Assembly: GCA_018828125.1 (NCBI GenBank)
Contig: JAHJWB010000008.1
Span: forward strand, 1 to 64,000
DNA: 64,000 nucleotides
Reading direction: 5' to 3'
From: Gammaproteobacteria bacterium
GTDB lineage: Bacteria; Pseudomonadota; Gammaproteobacteria; Burkholderiales; Burkholderiaceae_C
The notes beneath the pieces were generated by a model. That model saw nothing but the letters and a program-made list of their open reading frames with translations. It made no database searches and was not told the DNA's origin. The position numbers were made by a program, and so were the translations under genes. This document shows, one piece after another, positions 1 through 6,843 of this stretch (its first letter is position 1; the number at the start of each line of letters is the position of its first letter).

Positions 1-450
1 AGTTCAACGTCGCGAATCCCTGCAGCAGTTTTTGGGGCCTTCACGACTCCAGCTACTTGGTTCAGCTCGATGCGTACCGTGCGCCGTTCCCAGTCCACAT
101 GCCGCCACTCCAGCGCCTGTAGTTCACCCGGCCGCAGCCCGGTACAAAACCAGAACTGCACGGTGGCCCACTCGTCGGGACGGCAGGCGGCCAGGATGGC
201 GGCCCGTTCTTCTGCGGTGAACGGCTGCACCACGTAGTCGCTGGCCTTGGCCGTTTGGCGAATGAGCTTGGCCAAGTCGATCCGGTCAAAGGGGTTGAAG
301 TCGATCAGCTCGTCATTCAGCGCATCCTCGAACAGGCTGCGCAGCGGAATCAACGTGTTCCTGATGGTCTTGCTGGTGCAGTCCATATCGCTGATCCACT
401 CTCGCAGCGCGCTCGGTGCCAGTTGGAACTGTTGGTGTGAAGGAGCGGAG
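1..450 (-). pseudogene. 5'-truncated tyrosine integrase (phage/island type), runs off window
   Basis: The minus strand holds an open frame that reads as the middle of a tyrosine recombinase: the end of the SAM-like core-binding domain (around TIRNTLIPLRSLFEDALNDE), then a segment resembling the start of the catalytic domain with TGLRPGEL, whose Arg fits the first catalytic residue, and KAPKTAAGIRDVE. The rest of the catalytic domain lies beyond position 1. No N-terminal arm-binding domain and no start codon with an RBS is visible. The first in-frame ATG is at 386, inside the core-binding domain. The recognisable frame begins only about 50 bp after the stop of the XRE-cupin gene. I infer a decayed integrase left by an island, with the remaining part outside the window. 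The right limit is approximate. Confidence 0.6.
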
Positions 451-495
451 AAGAGGTCAGCGCTGAGGTCATGAGGCGCTCCGTGTTTTGCTGGG

Positions 496-1116
496 TTATG
501 TGTGAGGGGTTGGGGCGGAGTGCGAAGCCGTGCGAGGTGCAAAACCCTGTGGCGCGAGCGTGGCCAGTGCGACGAGGTAGCGGGCAGTCTTGCGGGTGGG
601 GTTGTGGAACACGATGGGCTGGTTCAGTTGCATCGCCAGGCAGTCGCCCTCGTCCAGGTGCCAAGGCGTGTCGCCCACGGTGATTTCCATCCTGCCTTCG
701 ATCATCCAGACCTGCTGGTGGATGTGAGCGTCGTTCACGGCCGTTTCCAGCGCCATGCGCTGGCCGGGGGGGAACACCACATCCACCAGTTGCAATGCGG
801 AGCGGGCCGGGGGCGACAGTTGCCTGCGCACGTAGCCAGATGCAGGGTCTTGCCACACGGGCTGATCGGCCATACGGATCAACGGGGAGGGCGGTTGCGC
901 GGCTGCGCTGGCGTCGTCGAAGAACGAGGCCAGTGCCACGCCAAGGCCGATGGCCAGCTTGTCGAGCACCACGGCGGTCGGGCTGCTCTGGCCGCGCTCA
1001 ATGAGTGAGATGTTGGAGCGGCTGACACCACTGCGTTCCGCCAGGGTGTCGAGGGAATAGCCGCGGGCGTCGCGCAGATCGCGCAGGCGGGTGGCAATGC
1101 GGGTGTTGATGTCCAT
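496..1116 (-). CDS. XRE-family regulator with C-terminal cupin domain
   Basis: The 206-aa product has an XRE helix-turn-helix at about residues 8-62 (DTLAERSGVSRSNISLIERG is typical), a short linker, then a small cupin beta-barrel at about 105-185 (HIHQQVWMIEGRMEITVGD and DEGDCLAMQLNQP). This is the usual one-component architecture in which the cupin senses a small ligand. The target is not evident: the neighbours are an integrase remnant downstream and the ars genes upstream on the same strand. The last 20 residues (after RYLVALA) look unlike a family end and abut the integrase scar, so the 3' end may have been altered by the insertion. The ATG at 1116 follows an AT-rich stretch suitable for a promoter. 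Confidence 0.85.
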   Translation of the reverse strand: MDINTRIATRLRDLRDARGYSLDTLAERSGVSRSNISLIERGQSSPTAVVLDKLAIGLGVALASFFDDASAAAQPPSPLIRMADQPVWQDPASGYVRRQLSPPARSALQLVDVVFPPGQRMALETAVNDAHIHQQVWMIEGRMEITVGDTPWHLDEGDCLAMQLNQPIVFHNPTRKTARYLVALATLAPQGFAPRTASHSAPTPHT

Positions 1117-1185
1117 TCTTCCATTTTAATAGATATTTATTCCATTAAACTGGATGAAGGCGTTTCCCGCCCAGGCGTTGCAGAT

Positions 1186-2196
1186 TCATTCCCGCGGCCG
1201 CCACGCATTGACGATGGCCACAAGCGACAGCATCACTGGCACCTCCACCAGCACACCCACCACCGTGGCCAGTGCCGCGCCCGAGTGCAGGCCAAACAGC
1301 GATATCGCGACCGCCACAGCCAGCTCGAAGAAGTTGGAGGTGCCGATCAGGCACGCGGGTCCGGCCACGTTGTGCGGCAGCTTGAGCCACCGGGCACCGG
1401 CCCAGGTGATGAAGAAGATGCCGTAGGTCTGCAGGATGAGCGGGATGGCGATCAGCAGGATCACGAGCGGTTTGTTGACGATGATGCCCGCCTGAAAACC
1501 GAACAGCAGCACCACGGTGGCGATGAGCCCGACCACGGACCAGGGCTTGAGGCGGGCAACGAAGTCGGCCACCGCGTGCGCGGATTTTTGTTGCAGCAGA
1601 TGGCGGGTCACTATGCCGGCGGCCAGCGGCAGCACCACGTACAAGACGGTGGAGAGCACCAGGGTTTGCCATGGCACGGTGACGTTGGTCACACCCAGCA
1701 AAAATGCGGCGAGGGGCGCAAACGCAAACACCATGATGATGTCGTTGACCGACACCTGCACCAGCGTGTAGTTGGCGTCGCCTTTGACGAGTTGGCTCCA
1801 CACAAACACCATGGCAGTGCAGGGCGCCACGCCCAGCAAGATCATGCCTGCGATGTACTCGCTGGCCGATTGCGGGTCTACCCAGGGCGCAAACAGGTAC
1901 TGGAAAAACAGCACGCCCAGCGCTGCCATGGTGAAGGGTTTGATGAGCCAGTTCACCACCAGGGTCAGCATGAGGCCCTGGGGCTTTTGGCCCACCCCTT
2001 TGATGGCGCTCCAGTCGATCTGGATCATCATGGGGTAGATCATCACCCAGATGAAAACGGCCACCACGAGGTTGACGTGCGCAAGCTCCAGCGCGGCAAC
2101 CGCCTGGAACAAACCCGGTACCGCCAGGCCCAGGCCAACCCCGGCGAGGATGCCCAGGGCCACCCATAGGCTGAGAAAACGTTCAAACAGTCCCAT
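1186..2196 (-). CDS. acr3: ACR3-family arsenite efflux permease
   Basis: The 336-aa integral membrane protein, with about ten hydrophobic segments, matches the ACR3 branch of the BASS superfamily. It exports arsenite across the inner membrane driven by the proton gradient. Signature features are [12 protein letters not shown] around residue 122, with the conserved Cys near 126, and the late motif [13 protein letters not shown]. It is the last gene of arsR-arsC-acr3: its ATG starts 4 bp after the arsC stop, so the two are co-transcribed and probably translationally coupled. Length is normal for the family. Confidence 0.93.
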   Translation of the reverse strand: MGLFERFLSLWVALGILAGVGLGLAVPGLFQAVAALELAHVNLVVAVFIWVMIYPMMIQIDWSAIKGVGQKPQGLMLTLVVNWLIKPFTMAALGVLFFQYLFAPWVDPQSASEYIAGMILLGVAPCTAMVFVWSQLVKGDANYTLVQVSVNDIIMVFAFAPLAAFLLGVTNVTVPWQTLVLSTVLYVVLPLAAGIVTRHLLQQKSAHAVADFVARLKPWSVVGLIATVVLLFGFQAGIIVNKPLVILLIAIPLILQTYGIFFITWAGARWLKLPHNVAGPACLIGTSNFFELAVAVAISLFGLHSGAALATVVGVLVEVPVMLSLVAIVNAWRPRE

Positions 2197-2200
2197 GGCG

Positions 2201-2701
2201 TCAGGCTTGTTCAGTGCCGATGCGGCGCAGTTCGTTTTGCAGCGACAGGATGTCGAGTTTGCCCAAGGGCAAGCTCAAAAAGAGCGTGATGCGGCGGTGC
2301 AATGCGATGAACGCTTCACCAAAAGCGTGCTGCTTCTCTGCGTCCGTGCCCTGCACGGCTGCGGGGTCGGGCACCCCCCAGTGCGCCGATATGGGCTGGC
2401 CAGGCCAGAACGGGCAGACCTCGCCCGCAGCGTTGTCGCAGACGGTGAGCACGAAGTCCATCGCGGGGGCCCCGGGCGCCGCAAACTCGTCCCAGTTCTT
2501 GCTGCGCAGGCTGTCAATGGCAAGGCCGTTGCGCGGTAGTTGCTCCAGGGCCAGAGGGTTGACGCGGCCAGAGGGCTGGCTGCCCGCGCTGTACGCTCGG
2601 TAGCGCCCGGCGCCCAGGTGATTGAGGATGGCCTCGGCCATGATGCTGCGCGCCGAGTTGGCGGTGCAGATGAAGAGGACGTTGAAGGCGCGATCAGACA
2701 T
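2201..2701 (-). CDS. arsC: Arsenate reductase, low-molecular-weight phosphatase type
   Basis: The 166-aa cytoplasmic enzyme reduces arsenate to arsenite for export by Acr3. The N-terminal P-loop is C12-TANSA-R18, the CX5R motif of the LMW protein-tyrosine-phosphatase fold, and [18 protein letters not shown] supplies further cysteines as in thioredoxin- or glutaredoxin-coupled ArsC. The frame extends upstream to 2740, but the ATG at 2701 begins directly before the family start ([19 protein letters not shown]). Operon position is between arsR and acr3. Confidence 0.92.
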   Translation of the reverse strand: MSDRAFNVLFICTANSARSIMAEAILNHLGAGRYRAYSAGSQPSGRVNPLALEQLPRNGLAIDSLRSKNWDEFAAPGAPAMDFVLTVCDNAAGEVCPFWPGQPISAHWGVPDPAAVQGTDAEKQHAFGEAFIALHRRITLFLSLPLGKLDILSLQNELRRIGTEQA

Positions 2702-2749
2702 GTGGGTCTTTCTTGCAGTGGGTCGTGGGCAGGTCAGCAAATCAGCGAA

Positions 2750-3082
2750 TCAGCAATGGGTGCATTGCACCGATGTGGCGGTGTCGTCCAGGCACAGCTC
2801 GCCTTGGCAGCAGTTGGCGGTCAGAAACCCCAGCAAGTTGTTCATCGCATCGATGTGCGTGCGGTAGATCAGGTTGCGGCCGTCGCGCTCTTGCGTGATC
2901 AGCCCGGCGTGGGTCAGCTCTTTGAGGTGAAACGACAAGGAGGTGGGTGAGATGGCCAGCGCTTCTGCCATCTGGCTGGGTGTGGCTCCCTGCGGCCCCG
3001 CCACCACCAATAGGCGGAAAGCGCGCAGGCGAGACTCCTGTGCCAGCGCGGCAAGGGCTTGTACGGCTTCGGTGTCGGTCAT
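2750..3082 (-). CDS. arsR: ArsR/SmtB arsenic-responsive repressor
   Basis: The 110-aa winged-helix repressor contains the recognition helix ATPSQMAEALAISPTSLSFH and wing ERDGRNLIYR. It lacks the classical CVC motif in the DNA-binding helix. Instead it has C91-C92 and C97 near the C terminus, with C107 and C110 after them, resembling the C-terminal Cys triad of Acidithiobacillus-type ArsR. That points to arsenite or antimonite sensing at the C terminus (inference). The frame stays open to 3271, but residues before the ATG at 3082 are not family-like, and the longer frame would read through the operator at 3169-3188. First gene of arsR-arsC-acr3. Confidence 0.92.
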   Translation of the reverse strand: MTDTEAVQALAALAQESRLRAFRLLVVAGPQGATPSQMAEALAISPTSLSFHLKELTHAGLITQERDGRNLIYRTHIDAMNNLLGFLTANCCQGELCLDDTATSVQCTHC

Positions 3083-3168
3083 GGGTGTGTCTCCAGTGGG
3101 GTGCGCCCAGAATCTTGCGGATCGAACAGTGAATCCAACAACGGACAGCACTGAAACGTTTGATATTT

Positions 3169-3188
3169 CGATAATTGTTGAATTATCG
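3169..3188. promoter_or_regulatory. Candidate ArsR operator, perfect inverted repeat
   Basis: CGATAATT-GTTG-AATTATCG is a perfect 8-bp dyad with a 4-bp spacer, 87 bp upstream of the arsR ATG in an AT-rich stretch between arsR and the upstream transporter gene. ArsR/SmtB proteins bind AT-rich dyads of this size, so autoregulation of the ars operon here is the natural reading. Confidence 0.65.
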
Positions 3189-3245
3189 TTGCCTTGTGTG
3201 TCCGTTTCATGACGTCCGCTTGGCAAGGGGTCTCCCAGCAGCCGC

Positions 3246-4223
3246 TCAGTCGGCGTCTGCCGCCCCTGCAAACAGCTTGCGCGGCACCCACCACAGGTAC
3301 GCCGCCATGCCCAGCAGCTCTACCAGCGACTGCACCACGACGACCACAGCGGTAGCCTCCCACCCTGCGGGCAGGGCCAGCGCAAGGGGCAGCACCACAA
3401 ACGAATTGCGTGTGCCCAGGCTGAAAGCCAGCGTGCGGCCTTGGGCGGTGGGCAGCGCCAGCCAGCGTGCCAGTGCCTTGGCCACCAGCGCCGCCGCCAC
3501 CAGAAACACCCCAAACACGGGCACCACCAGCGGCAGCACCTGCAGCCCCTGCCACACGGTGCCCACCTGCGCAGCGGCAACCATGCCAACCACCAGGGCC
3601 AGCAGCGGCACAGGGCCCCAGGCCAGGGTGTTCTGGATGCGGTCTGCGCCGGGGAGGCGGCGCAACATGCGCTGGGCTGCGGCGGCAGCCGCCAGCGGCA
3701 CCACCACCACCAACAGGGCGGGCACCAGCACTGCAGGGGGCCAGGTGCTCAGCGTTCCGGTGTCTGCCATCAGCGAGAGGTACACCGGCAGCAGCACCAG
3801 TTGCAGCACCAGGTTGAGCGGCGTCACGGCCATGGCCTGCGGCACATCGCCGCCGCCCAGCTGGCTAAAGGTGATGAACCAGTCGGTGCAGGGCACCAGC
3901 AGCACCAGCAATACGCCCAGACGCACCGCGGGCGCTGCGCCCAGCAGGCCCAGCCACCCCACCAGCGTCCAGGCCAGCAGGGGCAAGACCAAAAAGTTGC
4001 CGATGACAACCGCCGCTGCAAAGCGCCGATCACGCAGTGCCTGGCCCCACTGCAGCAAGGGCACCTGCATGAAGGTGGCAAACAGCAGCAGCACCAGCGT
4101 TGGCCACAGCAAGGCCTCCAGCGCAGGGGCTGCGGTGGGCCACAGGCTGCCCACCCCCAAACCCAGCGCGATGGCCAGCAGGTATATCCAGACCTGGTGG
4201 CGCTCCAGCGCGAGGCGGGTCAT
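3246..4223 (-). CDS. BASS-superfamily transporter, possible arsenic resistance protein
   Basis: The 325-aa membrane protein has about ten hydrophobic helices. VLLVLLVPCTDWFITFSQLG in the middle and TLAFSLGTRNSFVVLPLALA near the end correspond in position to the conserved Cys motif and discontinuous helix of ACR3/bile-acid:sodium symporters. It is not a close copy of the Acr3 encoded 1 kb downstream. It lies just upstream of arsR on the same strand, so a role in arsenic or related anion efflux is inferred from context. The frame remains open to 4367, but the first 40 or so codons are simply a dispersed repeat read through, so the ATG at 4223 is chosen. Confidence 0.75.
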   Translation of the reverse strand: MTRLALERHQVWIYLLAIALGLGVGSLWPTAAPALEALLWPTLVLLLFATFMQVPLLQWGQALRDRRFAAAVVIGNFLVLPLLAWTLVGWLGLLGAAPAVRLGVLLVLLVPCTDWFITFSQLGGGDVPQAMAVTPLNLVLQLVLLPVYLSLMADTGTLSTWPPAVLVPALLVVVVPLAAAAAAQRMLRRLPGADRIQNTLAWGPVPLLALVVGMVAAAQVGTVWQGLQVLPLVVPVFGVFLVAAALVAKALARWLALPTAQGRTLAFSLGTRNSFVVLPLALALPAGWEATAVVVVVQSLVELLGMAAYLWWVPRKLFAGAADAD

Positions 4224-4307
4224 CCGGGCGCGACCGGATGGGCCTGTGAGGCAGGGGGCAGGACGGTCATGGCTGGTTGAATGGATAAAAGGTGTATATG
4301 CAAAATT

Positions 4308-4354
4308 GATAGCTACCAGCGCTTGATAGATAAGCGCTAGAGGCCATTTTGACT
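4308..4354 (+). repeat. Dispersed palindromic repeat, family A (copy 1)
   Basis: The copy has the consensus layout GATAGCT-n4-AGCGCTT-n7-AAGCGCTAGAGGCCATTTTG. The arms AGCGCTT (4318-4324) and AAGCGCT (4332-4338) form a stem. It lies between two divergently transcribed genes and supplies a spurious open frame to the BASS gene. Confidence 0.85.
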
Positions 4355-4469
4355 CATATTTTGGCATTCAAGAACCGGCGTGAAGCAGTGGACCTTGCGT
4401 CCAGCCGCGATACTTGCACCACGCGGTTTTATAGATTGAACGACCCACCGAACGACGGAGACACCCTTC

Positions 4470-5561
4470 ATGAGCTTGCCCCTTCACCCCCTGGACACCG
4501 AACTGCTGGCCCGTGCCTTGCCAATGCTGGACGAAGAGTGGCTGGCCCGGGACGCCGACCTGGCCCCTGTGCTGCCCACCGTGCTGGCCCGCAACGTGGG
4601 GCAAGACTGGCACAAGGTCGGCACTTTTCGGCACCACCTGGTGGGCGTGGCCCGGTCGCTCACCCTGTGGCAGCAGCCGCGCGATGTGCGCCTGCTGGGC
4701 CTGCTGCACAGCGTGTATGGCAACGCGTTTGTCGACTTGGTGAAGTTTGACCCCGCCAAAGAGCGGGCCCGTGTGCGCGAGCTTGCCGGCGAATCGGCCG
4801 AGCACCTGGTGTTTCTGTTCTGCACGCAGTCGCGCACGCAGTTTGTGCAAAAGGTGCTGGCCCACGCACTGGAGGCCGACGGCAGCATGGTGCTGGACAA
4901 CAAAGAGGGCCAGCGCCACGTACTCACGCCGTATGAAGTAGCAGCCTTCATCATCGTCAGCATGGCCGACACCATCGAGCAGTGGTTCAGCTGGCAGGAC
5001 GATATTTTTTCGCGCTTTCCGCATGTGCAACCCCGCTCGCAGTCGGCGCACTGGGCGGCATCGCTCTGGCCCGGCCCCATGCGGCCCAGCGGGCGCATGC
5101 TGCACCAGATCAGCGCGCTGGGCAAAGCACTGCAGCACCCGGGGCTGAAAGACCAGCTGCCGCTTCCGCCCGTGTTTGCCGACTGCAGCCAGCACCTGTC
5201 TGCCGCCAACGAGGCCGCGGCCACCTCGCTGTACTGGTCTGTCATTCAGCAAGACCAGCCGCTGGTGGACATGGACGTGGCCACCGGCGTACTGGAGAGT
5301 GCGATCCGCCACAACCCCTGGGTGGCCGAGCCCCAGATGGTGCTGGCCCAGCTGTACCTGTCGTCCGGGCGCAGAGACGACGCCAAGGCAGCGGCATCCA
5401 GCGCGCTGCACCTGTTCAGCGCGTGGGGCAACGCCTGGGACAAACGCGTGCAATGGGACGCGTGGATTGCGTGGACGCGCATCCTGCTGCAAGGCGCCAT
5501 GGTCGAGGAAACCTGGCCTGAGCGCCTGGACAAGCTCAACAACGTCGCGCTGCGGCCCTGA
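4470..5561 (+). CDS. Uncharacterised protein with HD-like/DUF6817-type N-terminal domain
   Basis: The 363-aa soluble protein begins at an ATG preceded by GGAGACACC. Residues about 50-90 (FRHHLVGVARSLTLWQQ, then GLLHSVYGN) resemble the metal-site pattern of HD-like DUF6817 proteins. Residues 120-180 include an alpha-helical stretch around TPYEVAAFIIVSMADTIEQW. The C-terminal part (about 270-340) looks TPR-like (ATGVLESAIRHNPWVAEPQM, then a second helical pair). No signal peptide. It stands alone between the repeat and metQ. Substrate and role are unknown; a phosphohydrolase-like activity would be only an inference from the HD-like pattern. Confidence 0.7.
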   Translation: MSLPLHPLDTELLARALPMLDEEWLARDADLAPVLPTVLARNVGQDWHKVGTFRHHLVGVARSLTLWQQPRDVRLLGLLHSVYGNAFVDLVKFDPAKERARVRELAGESAEHLVFLFCTQSRTQFVQKVLAHALEADGSMVLDNKEGQRHVLTPYEVAAFIIVSMADTIEQWFSWQDDIFSRFPHVQPRSQSAHWAASLWPGPMRPSGRMLHQISALGKALQHPGLKDQLPLPPVFADCSQHLSAANEAAATSLYWSVIQQDQPLVDMDVATGVLESAIRHNPWVAEPQMVLAQLYLSSGRRDDAKAAASSALHLFSAWGNAWDKRVQWDAWIAWTRILLQGAMVEETWPERLDKLNNVALRP

Positions 5562-5636
5562 AAGGCTTGACCGGCCCAGCCCGGCATGCGCCGCACGCAC
5601 GGCTTCATACGGTAAGTCGTCTAAGAAAATGACAAC

Positions 5637-5654
5637 TTATTCGTTTGAGTTTTA
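5637..5654 (+). promoter_or_regulatory. Shared 18-bp motif upstream of metQ (candidate sulfur-control site)
   Basis: TTATTCGTTTGAGTTTTA lies about 50 bp before metQ. It matches 16 of 18 positions at 16614-16631 upstream of sbp and 15 of 18 at 15824-15841 upstream of a serine hydrolase gene. Two of the three targets are sulfur-compound importers, so a common sulfur-limitation regulator (CysB-like) or a shared promoter is suspected. Confidence 0.5.
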
Positions 5655-5702
5655 TCGGGAAAACCCTAGGATGCGAGCCATCTTCCAACGAAAGGTTTTT
5701 CC

Positions 5703-6500
5703 GTGAACAAGCGCAATCTGCTGCAAACCACTCTGGCCCTGGCCCTCGCTGCAAGCATTTCGACCGGTGCCGCGGCGCAGGACAAGCCCATCAAGGTCGG
5801 CGTGACAGGCGGCCCCCACGCGCAGATCTTTGAGCAGGTGAAAAAGGTCGCCGAAAAAGACGGCCTCAAGATCCAGATCGTCGAGTTCAGCGACTATGTG
5901 CAACCCAACGCGGCGCTGTCGGCCGGTGACCTGGACGCCAACAGCTACCAGCACAAGCCGTATCTGGATGCCCAGGTCAAAGACCGCGGCTACAAGCTGG
6001 TGTCGGTGGGCTACACCGTCAATTTCCCTATTGGCCTGTATTCCAAGAAGGTCAAGAAGCTGGAAGATCTGAAGGAAGGCGCCAAGTTCGGCATTCCCAA
6101 CGACCCCACCAACGGCGGCCGCGTGCTGCTGGTGCTGCAGGACAAGGGCCTGATCAAGCTGCGCGACGGTGCCGGCCTGAAGGCCACGCCGCTGGACGTG
6201 GTGGGTAATCCCAAGAGGATCAAGTTTGTGGAGCTGGACGCCGCCCAGTTGCCCCGCTCGCTGGACGATCTGGACGCCTCGGCCATCAACACCAACTTTG
6301 CGCTGTCGGCGGGCCTGAACCCCGGCAAGGATGCGATCGCGCAAGAAAACGCCAAGAGCCCCTATGTCAACCTGATCGCCGTGCGCGAAGCCGACAAGGA
6401 CAAGCCTTGGGTCGCCAAGCTGGTGAAGGCCTACCACTCTGAGGAAGTGCGCAAGTTCATCCAGACCGAATTCAAGGGTTCGGTGCTGCCGGGCTTCTGA
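5703..6500 (+). CDS. metQ: MetQ/NlpA-family substrate-binding protein (D-methionine type)
   Basis: The 265-aa periplasmic receptor of the MetQ family starts at GTG with AAAGG upstream. The signal peptide is about residues 1-25 (cleavage near AAAQ), with no lipobox Cys, so it is soluble rather than a lipoprotein. Family motifs are VGVTGGPHAQIFEQV, the paired ALSAGDLDANSYQHKPYLD, GIPNDPTNGGRVL and AINTNFALSAGLNP. It should deliver methionine or a related sulfur compound to a MetNI permease, but no metN or metI is adjacent, so it is an orphan in this window. It shares an upstream motif with sbp. Confidence 0.88.
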   Translation: MNKRNLLQTTLALALAASISTGAAAQDKPIKVGVTGGPHAQIFEQVKKVAEKDGLKIQIVEFSDYVQPNAALSAGDLDANSYQHKPYLDAQVKDRGYKLVSVGYTVNFPIGLYSKKVKKLEDLKEGAKFGIPNDPTNGGRVLLVLQDKGLIKLRDGAGLKATPLDVVGNPKRIKFVELDAAQLPRSLDDLDASAINTNFALSAGLNPGKDAIAQENAKSPYVNLIAVREADKDKPWVAKLVKAYHSEEVRKFIQTEFKGSVLPGF

Positions 6501-6843
6501 TCGTCTCGGATCTCCGTCCGTTACCCGCATCCGTTCGGGCTGGGCCTTTCGAAGTCCAGGTGCTCACCGCGGTAAGCCCTTTTTGATGGGCTCCGGGTGA
6601 ACGGTCGATTCAAGACAGGTCGATATTGCAGTCAAATTGGCATCTAGCGCTTATACAGAAAGCGCTAGATGCTATATTTTTGGTAGCAACTGCTCAGGCG
6701 CTTGCCGATGTCTTGTGCGTGCACGGACCCCGGTGTTGGCAGTAGTAACCCACGCGAATGGTTGGTGATTCGCCAAACCGCGCTTGCACCCACAATGAGG
6801 GGTAACGTCCGGTAACAACTCCCCGCCGGCGATCCCTCGCAAC
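6501..6843. other. Intergenic region with one repeat copy
   Basis: This 343-bp gap between metQ and the GGDEF-EAL gene contains an imperfect hairpin around 6565-6600 (TCACCGCGGTAAGCCC against GGGCTCCGGGTGA) without a T-run, and a family A repeat copy at 6631-6675. I see no coding potential or RNA gene in it. Confidence 0.5.
6631..6675 (-). repeat. Dispersed palindromic repeat, family A (copy 2, inverted)
   Basis: Read on the minus strand this is ATAGCATCTAGCGCTTTCTG followed by TATAAGCGCTAGATGCCAATTTGAC. The stem AGCGCTT/AAGCGCT is preserved. It is intergenic, downstream of metQ. Confidence 0.8.

Noticed and set aside
4224-4367. N-terminal extension of the BASS transporter to an ATG at 4367
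   Set aside because: The extra residues are a translated family A repeat; the same peptide-like reading recurs at other intergenic copies.
5628-5706. Short upstream frame of 25 codons whose stop overlaps the metQ GTG start
   Set aside because: It has no good ribosome-binding site and reads straight through the 18-bp motif shared with sbp and the hydrolase gene, so it is more likely promoter DNA.
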